Counted from the first letter of the stretch, positions 22,292 through 34,529 are shown. The stretch is DNA of 64,000 nt from Zantedeschia hybrid cultivar (GCA_030544215.1 JARZZO010000013.1:28565229-28629228); one strand, 5' to 3'. Notes: generated by a model not told the origin, from the sequence alone. A program made the numbers and translations.

Positions 22292-23743
22292 GGGCTTTTG
22301 TATCTTCTTTTTCTTCTTTCATGTATCATGTACAAAATACTTTTGATATATACATGAAACTTTTTGAGCTCCAATCTTGTGTTCTTGTGCTTGCGTTCTG
22401 TACATCACTCAACAAACAGGTTAAGTATCTATTTAGGCTTAGCCCCTTGCCTGACCAAATAAATGATCAATTAATTTTTCCTTCAATAAATGGTCAAGGG
22501 GCATAGCCTTTATTAACAAAGGTAACGAAAATAATCAAACTTAAGCAAAAATGCAACATGCAAGCAGACAGATGCTCACTGAAAATAAAAGGAATGGAAC
22601 ATACTAAGTGCAACAAGCAGATGCTAATTGAAATATTTTTTTGATGTTTTGAAATATTCATTTTTGTTTGGGTTTTGGAATATATGCTTTTTTTTTAGTT
22701 TTGACATATGTATATTTTTTTTGAATTTTTGACATATGTATTTTTTTGGATTTTTGATATATGTATTTTTTTTAGATTTTTGACATATGTATTTTTTTTG
22801 GATTTTTGACATATGTATTTTTTTGGATTTTTGACATATGTATTTTTTTGGATTTTTGATATATGTATTTTTTTGGAATTTTGATATATGTATTTTTTTG
22901 GATTTTTGATATATGTATATTTTTTTTTGGTTTTTTGATATATGTATATTTTTTTTTGGTTTTTGATATATGTATTTTTTTGGATTTTTGACTAAAAGAT
23001 CAGCATGGTACTCAGATCAAAAGATCATATTCATTTATTAACTTAATTTCCAAATTGTTCTTCAACAATTTAACTTAAACCCATCGTGTTTGAATTTGTG
23101 TTTCCATTCGTGATCCCATTTGATGATTTGACCCTTAGTCAATCTAAGTCATTCCCTAAGTTTGGAGTACGTCTCTTTAGAAGGAAGAGAAGAATAAGTT
23201 TAGAAAGCCTATGAGAAGGTTCTGGAGACCTAAAAAAATGTTCTTTTCCTACCCTAATATCCGTTGGGATTCGGTCATTTCTTTCCGGAGTATTTATCGA
23301 CCTTGTGTTCCCTTTTGTTTCATTTCATGGCCTTGATGTAACGTTTGTAGTGTGGCCTTTTTGATTTGGCATTTGAATTTTGCCTTTTTGCTTTTTCTAT
23401 TTTTTTCTTCTCTTCGTTCGGGACGGATCTCCCCCTTTTTTTTTTGACGGCCTCCTACTAAGATGGTGGATATTCTTGGTAGTCTATTCTAAGTCTCGTT
23501 CCGACATCATGGGCCGAGCTTAAAACAGAATTTTTGCTTTAAATTGAATGATTTGTACTCTACACTTTCGGTCAAGCTTTTGATATTCTTTAGGACTTGG
23601 CATCTCTTGTTACTCACGAATCAAACGTGTCAGTGTGTGCAATAACGGGTTTGAAATTAAGTTATCCAGACTAATAAGGAAATTTGAGTTTATAAGCTTT
23701 CTGATTCTACTGGTTTTTGTACCATACTGATCGACTATTTAAC
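22292..23743. other. Spacer between PMD gene 2 and the end of pol
   Basis: No gene. The spacer is AT-rich and contains the tandem repeat at 22640-22990. Genes on both sides end here (converging), so the region should hold two sets of 3' signals; none is clear enough to call. Confidence 0.5.
22640..22990. repeat. AT-rich tandem repeat, about 25-bp unit
   Basis: Around a dozen copies of a GATTTTTGACATATGTATTT-like unit with variable T runs. The core ATATGTAT/ACATATGT is kept in most copies. An amplified repeat in the 3' untranslated region is a reported feature of Retand elements within the Tat group. Confidence 0.8.
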
Positions 23744-25849
23744 CTAAGGGTAGTATTTCTTAAGATGTAATCCATTCCATGGATGATTTAGCTCTTCTCC
23801 TTCTGCATTAACAAGACGATAAGCATTACTAGGAAAAGCATGCGATACAACATAAGGTCCTTCCCAGTTGGGTTGGAGCTTAGAACGCGGACCACCAGGT
23901 TTTACAAAAATCCTTTTTACGATCATTTCACCAACTTTGAACTTTCGTTCAATGACTTTCTTTTGATAAAAACGTGCTAGTCTGTTTTGATAAACTTTTG
24001 CATGATTAGCAGCTGACCATCTTTTCTCGTCTAAAAGTTCCAATTGAGCAAGGAGTGCTGAACGATGTTCATCAATGGAGAATTCCTTATTCAATTGTAC
24101 TCTTAATGACGGTATGAGGATCTCATATGGAGCTACCGCCTCCATTCCAAATGTTAAGGAATAAGGAGTTTGCCCACTAGGCGTGCGGATTGAAGTTCGG
24201 TAGGCCCATAGAGCCTCAACCAATTTTTCTGGCCAATCTGCGAATTTATTAGATTTGCACGTCTTTTTGATGATTTTTATCAAAGTCTTATTTGTTGCCT
24301 CTGCTTGGCCATTGCCTTGCGGATAATAAGGAGAGGAATGATGCAATGCAATTCTATACCTGTTGCAGAGGTCCTTCAATTCTTGTGACACGAACTACGG
24401 TCCGTTGTCGGTGACGATGGTGCTTGGAATTCCAAATCGGGTGATGATGTTCTTCATGATGAACTTGCAGACGGTTGATGCTTTGATCTCCACGTACGCT
24501 TCAGCTTCTGCCCACTTGGTGAAGTATTCCGTCGCCGTGAGAATGAAAGATTTTTGCTTGATGCCGGAATCTGGATTACCAAGGGGTCCAATAATGTCGA
24601 AAGCCCACATGGAGAAAGGCCATGGGAAAGAAACATGATGGAGTGAAGATGCAGGATAATGAATTTTGTCGGCGTGAAGTTGACACTTAGCACACCTACG
24701 GACATATCCTACACAGTCTTCTTCCATGGTTGGCCAATAAAACCCTTGTCTAAGGATCTTCTTTGCTAGCATCTGTCCATTGACATGGCCACCACAAACT
24801 CCACTATGAGCTCCTTCCATAACCTTCCAAAGCTCATCTTCGTCTAGACATCTCAGAAGAACTCCATCAAAACCTCTCTTGTACAATGCTCCTCCAACTA
24901 TGGTATATCGTTGAGCAACTCTCCTGATAGCTCTCTTCTCCTCAGTTGTAGCTTCCTCAGGATACGATTGATCTTCACAATATTTTGCAATTTCATAATA
25001 CCATGGCTTCTGTTTATCATCCATCTCTTCTAACAGCTCCATTAACATGATTTCCCTCTTTTCAATGATACTTCCATCTCTGAATTTCTTCAGCAACTTC
25101 TCCTTAGTTCTAAGGAATGAAGGATCTTTCACAGCGGGTGAAAGACGCCTATGAACTATGATTGATTCAGATTGTTTGCTGATTGGAAAATCAAGAGAAG
25201 ATGCTAGTGAAGCTAGAGCGTCAGCTAAGATGTTCTGATTCCTAGGGACATGGACAAAGATCAATTTCGTGAAAAGCTTTGAATAAGCAGAAGTAAGTTC
25301 TTGATAAGGCTTGAGCTTGGGATCAAGAGTTCGATACTTAGTCAGCACTTGGCGAAGAATCAGTTGGCTATCACCCACAATCCTGAGTTTGGTGGTACCA
25401 TGAAAATGAGTAGCCTCGAGGCCAGCAAGGAGTGCCTCGTATTCAGCTATATTGTTGGTGACTGGAAAATCAAGCTGAAAGGCTTGTGGAATGGTGATAC
25501 CTTTAGGTGATAACAAAACGATACCGATCCCCTTTCCATGAGAATTCAGAGCTCCGTCAAAATGCAGAGTCCACATATCATCTCTGATTTGATTTATGGA
25601 CGTCAGTTCCTCATCCGGAAACTCTGATCGGACTGGATTGAATCGAGGAAGGGGATGATGAGCGAGATGTTCTGCTATGGCATAGCCCTTGATCGCTTTC
25701 TGCTGAATATAAATGATATCGAATTGAGATAGAAAGCTTTGCCATCGCGCTAACCTATCAGTAAGAACAGATTTCTCCAGGAGGAATTTGATCGGATTCA
25801 TCCTAGCGATGAGATGGATTTCATGGGCCAGAAAATAATGCTTTAATTT
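23744..25849 (-). pseudogene. Tat pol: archaeal-type RNase H and integrase
   Basis: Reading starts after a TAG at 25850. Positions 25801-24395 encode the end of the retroviral RNase H linker, then an RNase H of archaeal type (HFDGALN.., NNIAEYEALLAGL, GDSQLI, ILADALASL), the second RNase H typical of Tat. The integrase follows: zinc-binding HSGVCGGH..CAKCQ, then the catalytic Asp in WAFDIIGPLG, TDNGP, and PQGNGQAEATNKTL with the Glu. A TAG at 24395-24397 falls directly after DNGP, where Gln is nearly universal. Positions 24394-23744 finish the core and C-terminal domain (VGEMIVKRIF.., NWEGPYVV). All read in one frame. Inactive as written because of the stops. Confidence 0.92.
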
Positions 25850-27592
25850 CTACACAACCCAGACCAATGCTGCACATGTTTTCTCCATCGCCGTGTATCT
25901 CTGTTCAGCGGGGTTGAGAAGTTTAGAGAGATAGTAGGCTGCCCTCTCTTTTCCTTCTTCATCTTCTTGTGCTAGGACAGCCCCCACTGCATCATCCAGG
26001 ACTGAAATATAAAGTATCAATGGTTTGCCTGGAGATGGTGGTCTCAAAACAGGAGGACTTGCCAAATAGTTCTTTAATCCATCGAATGCCTCCTGACACT
26101 TATCGTCCCAATCAAATTTGACTCTCGGCTTGGTAAGCTCGTAAAACGGCTTACACCTTTGTGAGTGCTGGGAGACAAAACGGCGAATAAATTGTAACCT
26201 CCCGATTAATCCTCTCAACTCTTTCAAGTTTTTAGGAGGTGGCATTTCTCTAATAACCTTCGCCTTATTGGGATCGATCTCAATTCCCCGTTTGCTGACA
26301 ATAAATCCAAGCAATTTTCCTGAAGATACCTCGAATACACATTTCTTAGGGTTCATCTTTAACTGATACTCTCTCGATCTTTCTAATACCTTTGCCAAAA
26401 CTTTGGCGTGCTCAGCCTTCGTCTTAGATTTAACCAATAAATCATCCACATACACTTCCAGATCTATGTGCATCATGTCATGAAATATCGCCATCATAGC
26501 CCTCTGATAGGTGGCTCCAGCAGTCTTTAATCCAAATGGTATGACAACAAAACAGTTTGTTCCCCAAGGTGTAGTGAATGAGGTCTTCTCCTGATCTTCT
26601 TCTGCCAGCTTAATCTGGTTGTATCCTGAAAATCCATCCATAAACGATAACGTTTCATAGTCAACAGTGTTATCGATGAGTACATCAATATGAGGCAATG
26701 GAAAATCATCTTTAGGACACGCCCGGTTCAAATCGCGGAAGTCAATGCAGATCCTGACCTTCCCGTCCTTCTTCATAACCGGGACTATATTGGCCACCCA
26801 TTGTGGATAAAGGACAACTCTAATGAATTTGGCTTTATGCAATTTGTCGACCTCTTCCTTCATCTTTAGAGCCATTTGTGGGTGGAATCGCCTTAATTTT
26901 TGTTTGACAGGGCTAGCTCCATCCTTTAATGTCAACCTGTGTTCAACTAAAGATGAGTCTAACCCTGGCATATCTTCATAACTCCAGGCGAAAGTGTCCT
27001 TATAGTCTTTAAGTACTTGTACCATTGCCTTCTCATCCTCTGTAGAAAGATTTTTACTGACGAGGACAACCTTAAGTTCGTCTTCAGTCCCTAAATTTAT
27101 TTCTTTGGTGGGTTCTTCTACGGCAGCTGAGGGTTCATCAAATCTCTTCACTCCACTGGCATATGCCTCAGCTGCGTCCTCGTCATCTTCCTCATCTTCA
27201 ACAATGGAGTCCTTTTCATGCACTAACTCATATACCCCATACCCATCATTAATTGACTCATCGTCTGTACAATCTTCTGGCATCTGAATTGGATCTTCTA
27301 AAAACTGAGGGATCAAAGAGCAAGAAGAACATTTATCAGCCAAGTCCTGGAGGTATCTTTCTGGAATTCGCCTACCCTTAGGCATCCTAGACTTCCTAAC
27401 CTGACTAACCTGCCTAAAACTAGACTGCCTAACTTCATTAAACTGCCTATCATAACCTAATGAAGATGAAGCAGGATGAAAATCCTGGGATACAAGTGGA
27501 GATACAGGGGAATCCTCCCGTGGGGAGGGACAGAGTAGATCTAAGAGAGAATCTTGACCGAAGGACCCGCGCGATGGGGTGTAATCGGACAA
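25850..27592 (-). pseudogene. Tat pol: reverse transcriptase and RNase H
   Basis: The 580-residue frame holds the reverse transcriptase: RICIDFRDLNRACPKDDFPLP, SFMDGFSGYNQI, and VYVDDLLVKS with the catalytic YVDD. The RNase H-linked region (LILYISVLDDAVGAVLAQ..AAYYLSKLL..EKTCAALVW) follows. The frame ends at a TAG at 25850-25852, in frame with the downstream integrase part. Upstream it is in a different frame from the protease segment; the shift lies close to the T-run at about 27640. The listed beginning is arbitrary, as the protein was made as part of a polyprotein. Confidence 0.92.
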
Positions 27593-29514
27593 GTAAGATG
27601 TTTCCTCGATGATGATTTGAGAAGAATTTGTTGTAAATTTGGCGTTTTTTTTTGGTTATCAGAGGAATTAAACATGAAGCATGAGTGAATACAGATGGAA
27701 GGAGAATCAGACGAAGGAAGCGGCACCAAGGCCAGAGGATTAGGGGGATCATATAGTAATATGTCCCAGATCAAATTATACATCCTCTCTAGATCGAGAG
27801 GAGGTTGTGGAATAAGGTCCCGAGGGGACAGAGTAATCATAACGGGCGGAGCCCGTGGAATATCTTCAATAATGACCCGCGACCAAGTCGGGGTCAAGAG
27901 CAGTGTGCGAAATAGAGTATGGAGCATGAAGACATGTGAAGGATATGTCCCCCTCCAGAGCAGATCTGTAGTGTAACCAGCTTCATAGGGGTCATCTGGC
28001 TCCCCTTCGTCGGTCTCTTCAGACAGCAGTATCCGCTTATCAAAGATGGCACCAGGGCTTTCAATCAGCTCATCAATCTGCGGCGGCCACTTGGGTTCTG
28101 CAGGATCTAAGAACAATCTGTTCAGTGCAATGTAAAGGTCCCTCAGGTCGAACCACCTGTACCATTCGCATTCAGGATCATGGAATTTTCTCCTTTTCAT
28201 AGGCCGCAGAGCCTCCAAGGATTGGTACGTAAGTAGTTCTGAGCAATGCCTGTCCAAGTCCCTCCCATATATGTCATGGAAGTCAAAACACGAAGTAATG
28301 ACCACCGTGTTATCGTGGCTAAGTATGGGCTCCTTCACAAAGTGTGTATACAGGGTCCATGTTAGGGGATCTCGGCCTTCTTTGAATGGAGTAGACATTG
28401 TCTTCAAGACTTCTTGACCTTCTTCATTATCTGCTTGCTGAGCTAGATCTTGCTTCAGTTTTATTGGCCTATAGCCCAGACCACTTCCAGGTGCTGCTCG
28501 ATGATTTCTGACAGGAGTGGTCCTGCCTTGCAACTGTGTGCCCAGACCTTTCCCAGGCTCGTAGCCGTTCTTCATCATAATTTTCCATCCTGGGGTACTC
28601 ATGCACTTCCCCCTTTTTATAGCATCTAATGGGTATGGAGAAATAGTGGCGGCTTTTAGAGGATCAGCCACTGGACGGTAGACCTGTAATACCGACAGAA
28701 AAGGTTGCCGGCCAGGTAAAACAGCAGACTTAATGTTCAAGGTATGAGCAGCAGCAAGGATCGGCATGCTCGTCACCTTAATAATTCGTCCTTTGAAAGG
28801 GAATTTGAGGCATTGGTGATTCGTAGAGGGAATCGCCTCAAGAGTTTTGATATAAGGACGACCCAGAATGGCATTTATAGAAGGGTCGATTTCTAGGATG
28901 TGAAATTCGACCTCTGCATGACTTACAGGGCCCAGCTCCACCTTCAAATAAACCATTCCTAGAGGGGAACGGGTAGAGTTGTCATATGCTGTCACAGAGA
29001 TGGGGCTGGACAGCTATTTTTCTTTGGGCACACCGCACAGCTCCAGGGTCTTCGGAGGTAAAACATTGATCGAAGCCCCTATGTCGACCAGGCATGCATC
29101 CACGGCCTTCTTACAGATGTTGACCGTGATGCTCAGAGCCATGCTTCTGGCTACTGGCGGTGCTAGTTCCGATGTGTGAAATGTAATAGAGGGCTGATCC
29201 CCCTGAGGAACTAGTAATGCTGCAATTTTCTCTACCGGCACGTCCTCATTGACCATCACCTTCTGTAGGTATTCCATTAAGGCTTCTTGGTGAATCTTAG
29301 ACCTTTTGATCAATTCAAGTATGGTGATCTGTGCCGGTGTCCGATCCAGATGTTTCAACAAGTCATATTGAGTGCCTGGTGCACTCTCTTCATTATGGGC
29401 TTCCTCAGTCGGCTGTGATGGGCCGTCTCTAACTGTGGACTGAGGGAAGACCTTGTTGAAAATCCTTCCACTCCGGAGCGCGTGTTCCTCAACCATGGAG
29501 GATCCGGGTGACAC
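27541..29514 (-). pseudogene. Tat protease and G-patch region
   Basis: An aspartic protease is read across a TAG at 29014-29016: the active-site-like VDIGASINVLP before the stop and NAILGRPYI after it. DIGAS replaces the usual DTGAS. Then comes a G-patch domain (about 28560-28450: GYEPGKGLGTQLQG..GSGLGY), a nucleic-acid-binding glycine-rich module. The rest, to 27541, is a long linker without a recognised domain. A frameshift near the T-run at about 27640 separates it from the reverse transcriptase. Confidence 0.85.
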
Positions 29515-30078
29515 CTTAAGTACCTCAGAGTCGGGTGGCGCGGATGGCGTAGAGGGTTGGTATGTAGGTGATGGCGTAGGGCTAGGTGGTGATGGCGCGG
29601 TGCGGATTAGAGGCCTAGAGGGTTGGATGGTGGATGGGTAAGTGGTTGGCGAAGTGGGGAATGGTACGCGTAATAGTGGTTTGGATGGTAAGGGGATATC
29701 TGGGTAGGTGGTAGTGGGTGCGGGTGAAGTAGGAAATGGTACGCGTAATAATGGCCTAGATGGTAAAAGGGGCGCGTGATTGGTTTGCGGTGGGTTATAT
29801 GATGGAGGTGTAGGAGTGCGGGGCGTAATGGGTTTCAGGAAGGCGGGTAGTGGTAATGGGTTATTGGGTGCGGGCGAGTGATATGTGGGTGTCGGTAGAG
29901 GGGTGATGGTAACAGGTTGTGGCCTAGGTATGTGGATGGTGCGGCGTGGTGGTCGTTCTGCGGTACTCTGAACGTGACCCGTTGAACAAAGAGAGGAAGA
30001 GTCCTCTACTCTCCATTGTTGCCCACGACTAGCCTCGGATTGGCTGTTCGTCAGAATGGGAGCAACTTGGTTTTGGTT
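29515..30078 (-). pseudogene. Proline-rich linker between gag and protease
   Basis: The sense frame stays open from the gag-ending TAG (30079) to 29515 and in frame with the protease. It encodes Pro/Thr/Ser-rich sequence with repeated LLRVPFPTSP-like units. On the + strand this appears as GGTGATGGCG/GGTACGCGTAATA repeats. It is probably a spacer in the gag-pro polyprotein. Confidence 0.6.
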
Positions 30079-32208
30079 CTAGTGCTCCGGGAGTGGATTC
30101 TGCACTATGCCCATATTGGGTGGTGGTGCTGCTTGTACTGGTGGTCTTGCTTGCTGCTGCTGCTGTTGCTGAGGTCTTCTCGCCTTCAGGGCTGATATAT
30201 ACTTTTTCATCTCCTCCCAGTCTATGCCGCCCTGCTCGTTGAGATCATGAATATAATCTATGAACTGAAAGCAGGTGTCAATGGTATGCCCAGGTTGCCT
30301 ATGGAAATAGCAATACCTGGACGTGTCGGCATTTTGAGGCCAGACGGCCTTTTCCCTTGGCAAAACTAAGGCATTAGCTGCCATTAGAGCACTGAAGATA
30401 TCTGCCAAGGATTCTGGGAGGGCCGGGTATTCTGCCCTTTTCGGGCTTGGAGGTCTTCTCTGCTGGTTGTAGTCACCAGGAGGAGGGACATTATGGTACG
30501 CCGGCGGTGCGCGCGGCTGATACTGTAGCTGTTCCTGTTGCTGATATTGCTGCTGTTGGGGTTGTTGGTACTGCTGTTGCCGTTGCGGCTGTTGTAGCTG
30601 TTGCTGTTGCTGGTTCTAATTCGGCTGCTGGGGCCGCTGATACTGTTGCTGATAATGGGGGTTCTGCTGCTACCTGTACCCTTGCTGGTTCGGCTGTTGT
30701 GGCCTCTGGTACTGCTGCTGACTCCTCACGAACTGGGGCGAGTTATTATTCATGGTACTGACTTGCTCGTGAGAGAGCGTGCCCTCAGTAGTCGGACCTG
30801 TGCTGGGAGAGTTTGGCACTGTAGGCTTCCAAGGTGGAGGCCTGCTAGGTCTGTGAGGATCAAAGACGCTAGAGAACGTAGCGTCCTTGAAGGCATTTTG
30901 GCAGTACCGTGCTCTTTCATAGAGCTCTGCCATGCTGGTCAAATTGTTCAAGGAGAGGACTAGCTTGAATTGGGGCGTGGCGTTGGAAATTAACATCTTC
31001 ACTTGCTCAGATTCGGACAAGTGATCCTTCACCTTTTCGGCCAAGCCCCGCCACCTGTCAGCAAAACTGACAAACTCCTCATCAGGTTTCATCTTTTCTG
31101 CAATGAGGTCCGTGATAGACAAGGAGGGTGCAACTCTGTCCTGGTATCGTTGGATAAATTTGCGTGAAACGATACCGTAATCCTCTACTTCGGAGGGTTC
31201 CAGAGAAAAGAACCACTCGAGGGCTGGTCCCTCTAGGGATCTCCTGAACAAGAAGGCCAACGACCTCTTATTATTCTGCCAAAAAGATGATTCATACAAA
31301 AACTCCTTCAGATGTGTGAAGGGGTTACCAGTACCGTTGTACTTCCGGTACACTGGCATTTCAGAGGGTGGCAGGTGGAATACTGGCAGGCTCGGTAAAC
31401 TGATCTCAGGTACAGCTTTAACCCCCATCATCTTCTGGAGGTTGTTGAACTGCTCATCCATGCGCTCCATCTTGGCCAGCAACGCTTGCGTGGTCAGATC
31501 TGCCTGGGGAGGAGGAGGAGGTGGAAGTACTTGATAGGCCTGCTGCCTAGAGTACGTTGGACAGGGTGGACAATAGAGGGGAGGTCCGGCAGAGCTTCCG
31601 CCGTGCCCGAGGGCATTTTGATAAATAGGCGTTTGCGGTCTAGCTGGTTTCCTAGAGGATGAAAGCTGCGGCCCAGCTGGCCGAGAAGTAATATGAAGGC
31701 CCTCCATGGCCTGATGGATATAAAGAGGGGGGAGAGGAGGTTGTTGAGTAGTAACAGGGGGAGCTACAGGGTTCGGCTCAGCAGGCTGCATGGGTGCCTT
31801 CCCCTTCAGAATAGATTGGATTGCTTCGAACTGCTGAGGGTCCAAACGGGAGGCAAGAACTCCCAGAGTATTGACGAGATCCGCAGGATTGGAGGATGAG
31901 GGATCATCCTGATTCATGTCCCTCTCAAGATCGGGATTAGGAATCGCATATTCATGCGGGGGAAGATTAGGATATCGATCCTGTGGATGAAAGAGAGGCG
32001 TCCGGACATTCCCATCTTGTCGATATGGAATGGGGACAGAATTATAGGAGGCATCAGCATCTCTCCCGTTCTCATAGTTGTAATCAGAATCCTGAGGGGC
32101 ATTAGCATCTCCCTCGTAGTTGATGATGGCGTCTTGAGCCATACTCAAGTCCCTGCCTGATCGCAGCAGCATGATGTTAGATTCCCTTTTCAAAGATTTG
32201 ACAAACAA
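30079..32208 (-). pseudogene. Tat gag
   Basis: This gives about 700 codons in one frame with TAG codons at 30670-30672 and 30616-30618 and ending with TAG at 30079-30081. The first 250 residues are Pro/Gln-rich. The capsid-like retrotransposon gag domain follows (about residues 285-425: HLKEFLYESSFW, LEGPALEWFFSL, FADRWRGLAEKV). A Gln-rich stretch then leads to a zinc knuckle variant CYFHRQPGHTIDTC. The two inner stops lie inside the Gln-rich stretch. Gag, linker and protease share one frame, so a fused polyprotein is likely. Confidence 0.9.
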
Positions 32209-33207
32209 GTTGCACAGAGATTAATCAGACAAGTGGACGCTTAACGTGATTTTAGGGTTCCTTGTTGAGTTATTTGAATTGGATTAAACCACAAATTCGC
32301 TCAGGGAAAAGATCCTAGTTTCAGTTCAAACTCCACCGTTATTCTCTAGGGCTTTCTCTCACAACGCTTTTGGAATCTAACCAGGACTTCAATTGGTACA
32401 ACCAGCCCGATGATCAAGGAGGAATACCTTGATTTTGGGGACTTATGGAGGTCTCAACGTCAACTTCTCTAGTCTGATCAAGGGACCAACCCAATCAGAG
32501 AGAGTTGCTGACGTCAAGTAGTGTGTTCCTAAGAAAAGGAGGGTATTCGCCTCAATGCGTATGTCCTGCGGCCTGGATGGCCTCTAATGCTTAATTAATA
32601 ATGGGTAGCTAGCACTCAAGCCACAGAAATCTGGAAACTAAAAAATAATTAAGAAACTGCCTGAATCGCGTCGATGGTGGTCGACGCTATTCAAAACAGA
32701 ACTTAATTTTTTCGCAGAAACAGATGCAGACAGCAGAGAAACTGTGAAGACTGAAAGGCATCTAGGTGTGTTGACGCGTTTCTGAAACGCGTCAGTGCTC
32801 CTGGACGCTTTTCATTTCGCAGAAACAGTTTTGCAGGAGGATTTTCTGGGTTGAATCCTCCTCAAACAGGGTAAAAGCAGTAAATAATCAGCACATGCAG
32901 ATTTTTTTTAGTTCCAGATTTTTAACAGGATGATTTACTAACTAAACAACTAGAAAACCAATCAATCACACATCATTTTCATCACAAAAACAGCTTTTTT
33001 TGAACTAATCAAGGGGAGGGCAAGATCTTGCCAATGGGGGTGTGCACGTGGTGCACGAGGGAAATTAATTAAACTAAAACACTCACCAATTGGTGAGGAC
33101 GTGTCGAAAGACACAAGTGGTGCACTGTGGGTGCCCGATTGATGATAGCAAGAACAAAAAAACTAAAAGATGGCGAGACCAAGTCCCACCGTGATCGCCA
33201 AAAAAGT
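32209..33207 (-). other. Tat leader with primer binding site
   Basis: This untranslated leader runs between the 5' LTR and gag. On the - strand, 7 nt after the LTR, TGGCGATCACGGTGGGACTT (33200-33181) starts with the TGG expected of a tRNA primer site. Ogre elements are reported to use tRNA-Arg; I have not matched it to a tRNA. Three dyad motifs lie at 32668-32808. Confidence 0.6.
32668..32808. promoter_or_regulatory. Three dyad motifs in the Tat leader
   Basis: Cores start at 32668, 32758 and 32789, all with a 10-base spacer. They are the only copies between the 5' LTR and gag. Confidence 0.87.
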
Positions 33208-34524
33208 TGTAGGTGCTTAGAATGACCGTGTGATTAACATGAAAAATTCTATGTTGTTTAGTGCAAAATAATCCTATTAAAAACAGCAACTAAGTACAGT
33301 GATCGCCAGAAACTTTTGACTTAAAAGTTTCAAAAGAGATATGATCGCTTACCTGTTTAAACGCGGAAGAAATAGAGTCCTTGGTTCCCCTTCCTCAGCC
33401 GGCTGAAGAAAGAGAGCCCTTCTCGTTCTTTTGTTCTTGATGTTGAGTTTGAGGTTGAGGATCGTCCAGAAGTCCTTCTGGCTTTGTGCTTGATTTTCCC
33501 TTTTGTTCTCTTGTTGTTGAGTGCAGCAAAAATATAGAGAGAAAACAAAGAAACAATGATGATGAGAACTTTAAGTAGAAGCAGTATCTATTCTGATCAT
33601 GATTTTGAGCATATAATTGAACAGCAAACTTACTTGTTTAAATGGTTTTGAAACCCCTTAAATCAAATAGGTTTTGAAAGATTGATGCTGTGGTGTGTGT
33701 TGCATAAAGTGAATATGAAGAATGAAATTAATTGAAGACGTAGAAATGAAACACTTATGCCCAATTGTTGAAGCCTTGAATGGATGAAGATTCTTGAAAG
33801 GACGCCGACTTCTGGAAATGGCAGCGCTCCGGCGTTCCGACGTTGTTACTCCGATCTTCAACTCGCTATAATAACGCTCTCTCTCTTAATGGCTTTCAAC
33901 TTCTTTTTTTAACTCTTCAAGATCTAAGGTATTTATAGACCTCTTCTGCGTTCGCGGATTAACATAGAAAAATCTCTGAATTTATCCATCTTAATCGACA
34001 GATAAATACTGATTAATTCATCTTTATCTATAATTATCTAAAACGCGTCTACCATGGCTGACGCCTTTCAGATTAATTAAGATAAGGATAAAGATCCGGG
34101 AAAACTTATCTTTATCTTTATTAGGTAAAACGCGTCTATATGTGTAGACGTCTTTTAAACTAATTAAGATAAGGATAAACATCCAGAAGAGGAGTTAAAA
34201 TAGCCTAGGAAACCTAAAACGCGTCAAGCTTTACAGACGCCTTTTAGCTAATTAATCAATTGATTAAAAATTCAAATTTAAACGTTAAAATAAGAATAAA
34301 CTCTAAATGGCGTTTACCTGTGTCGACGTCTTTTATAATTCTTCATATTTTAACTGAAATTTGAGTTAAAATCAATTTAATTGATTAACTTAAACATGTC
34401 TGTTAAACCCGACACTTAAAAAGATCAATAAAAATTAATCAATGATTAAATATCAGACCATTCTGAGGCATTATTATATGATATGAAATTTACTCAAAAT
34501 GATGTCAAAATTAGCGTGTCTACA
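33208..34524 (-). repeat. Tat element 5' LTR
   Basis: Partner of 14725-16041 and equal in length. It carries the same TATA-like box (about 33928-33939, - strand) and the same four dyad motifs. Confidence 0.93.
34045..34329. promoter_or_regulatory. Four dyad motifs in U3 of the Tat 5' LTR
   Basis: Cores start at 34045, 34132, 34221 and 34310. The 34045 copy reads GCGTC..GACGC here, but GCGTC..GATGC in the other LTR; the 34310 copy reads GCGTT here. Confidence 0.85.
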
Positions 34525-34529
34525 TTACC

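Larger units (their letters stand above)
14725..34524 (-). mobile_element. 19.8-kb Ty3/gypsy Tat-lineage retrotransposon with antisense PMD genes (TSD TTACC)
   Basis: Both LTRs are 1317 bp (14725-16041 and 33208-34524) and start TGTAGG and end ACA on the + strand. TTACC is repeated at 14720-14724 and 34525-34529. The intact target can be seen in the copia 5' LTR at 42300-42325. Order on the sense (minus) strand: 5' LTR, primer site, leader, gag, protease, G-patch, reverse transcriptase, RNase H, archaeal-type RNase H, integrase, tandem repeat, two antisense PMD genes, 3' LTR. The extra RNase H and great length point to the Tat/Ogre/Retand group. By eye the LTRs differ at about 25 positions. 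Confidence 0.93.

Noticed and set aside
22624..22812. 62-codon frame rich in Lys, Ile and Tyr on the - strand
   Set aside because: It is a translation of the AT-rich tandem repeat.
24395..30672. TAG codons as programmed read-through sites
   Set aside because: There are six in gag-pol, inside protease, integrase and gag domains, and two more in the PMD genes; a read-through element would have one at a domain border. CHG deamination explains them better.
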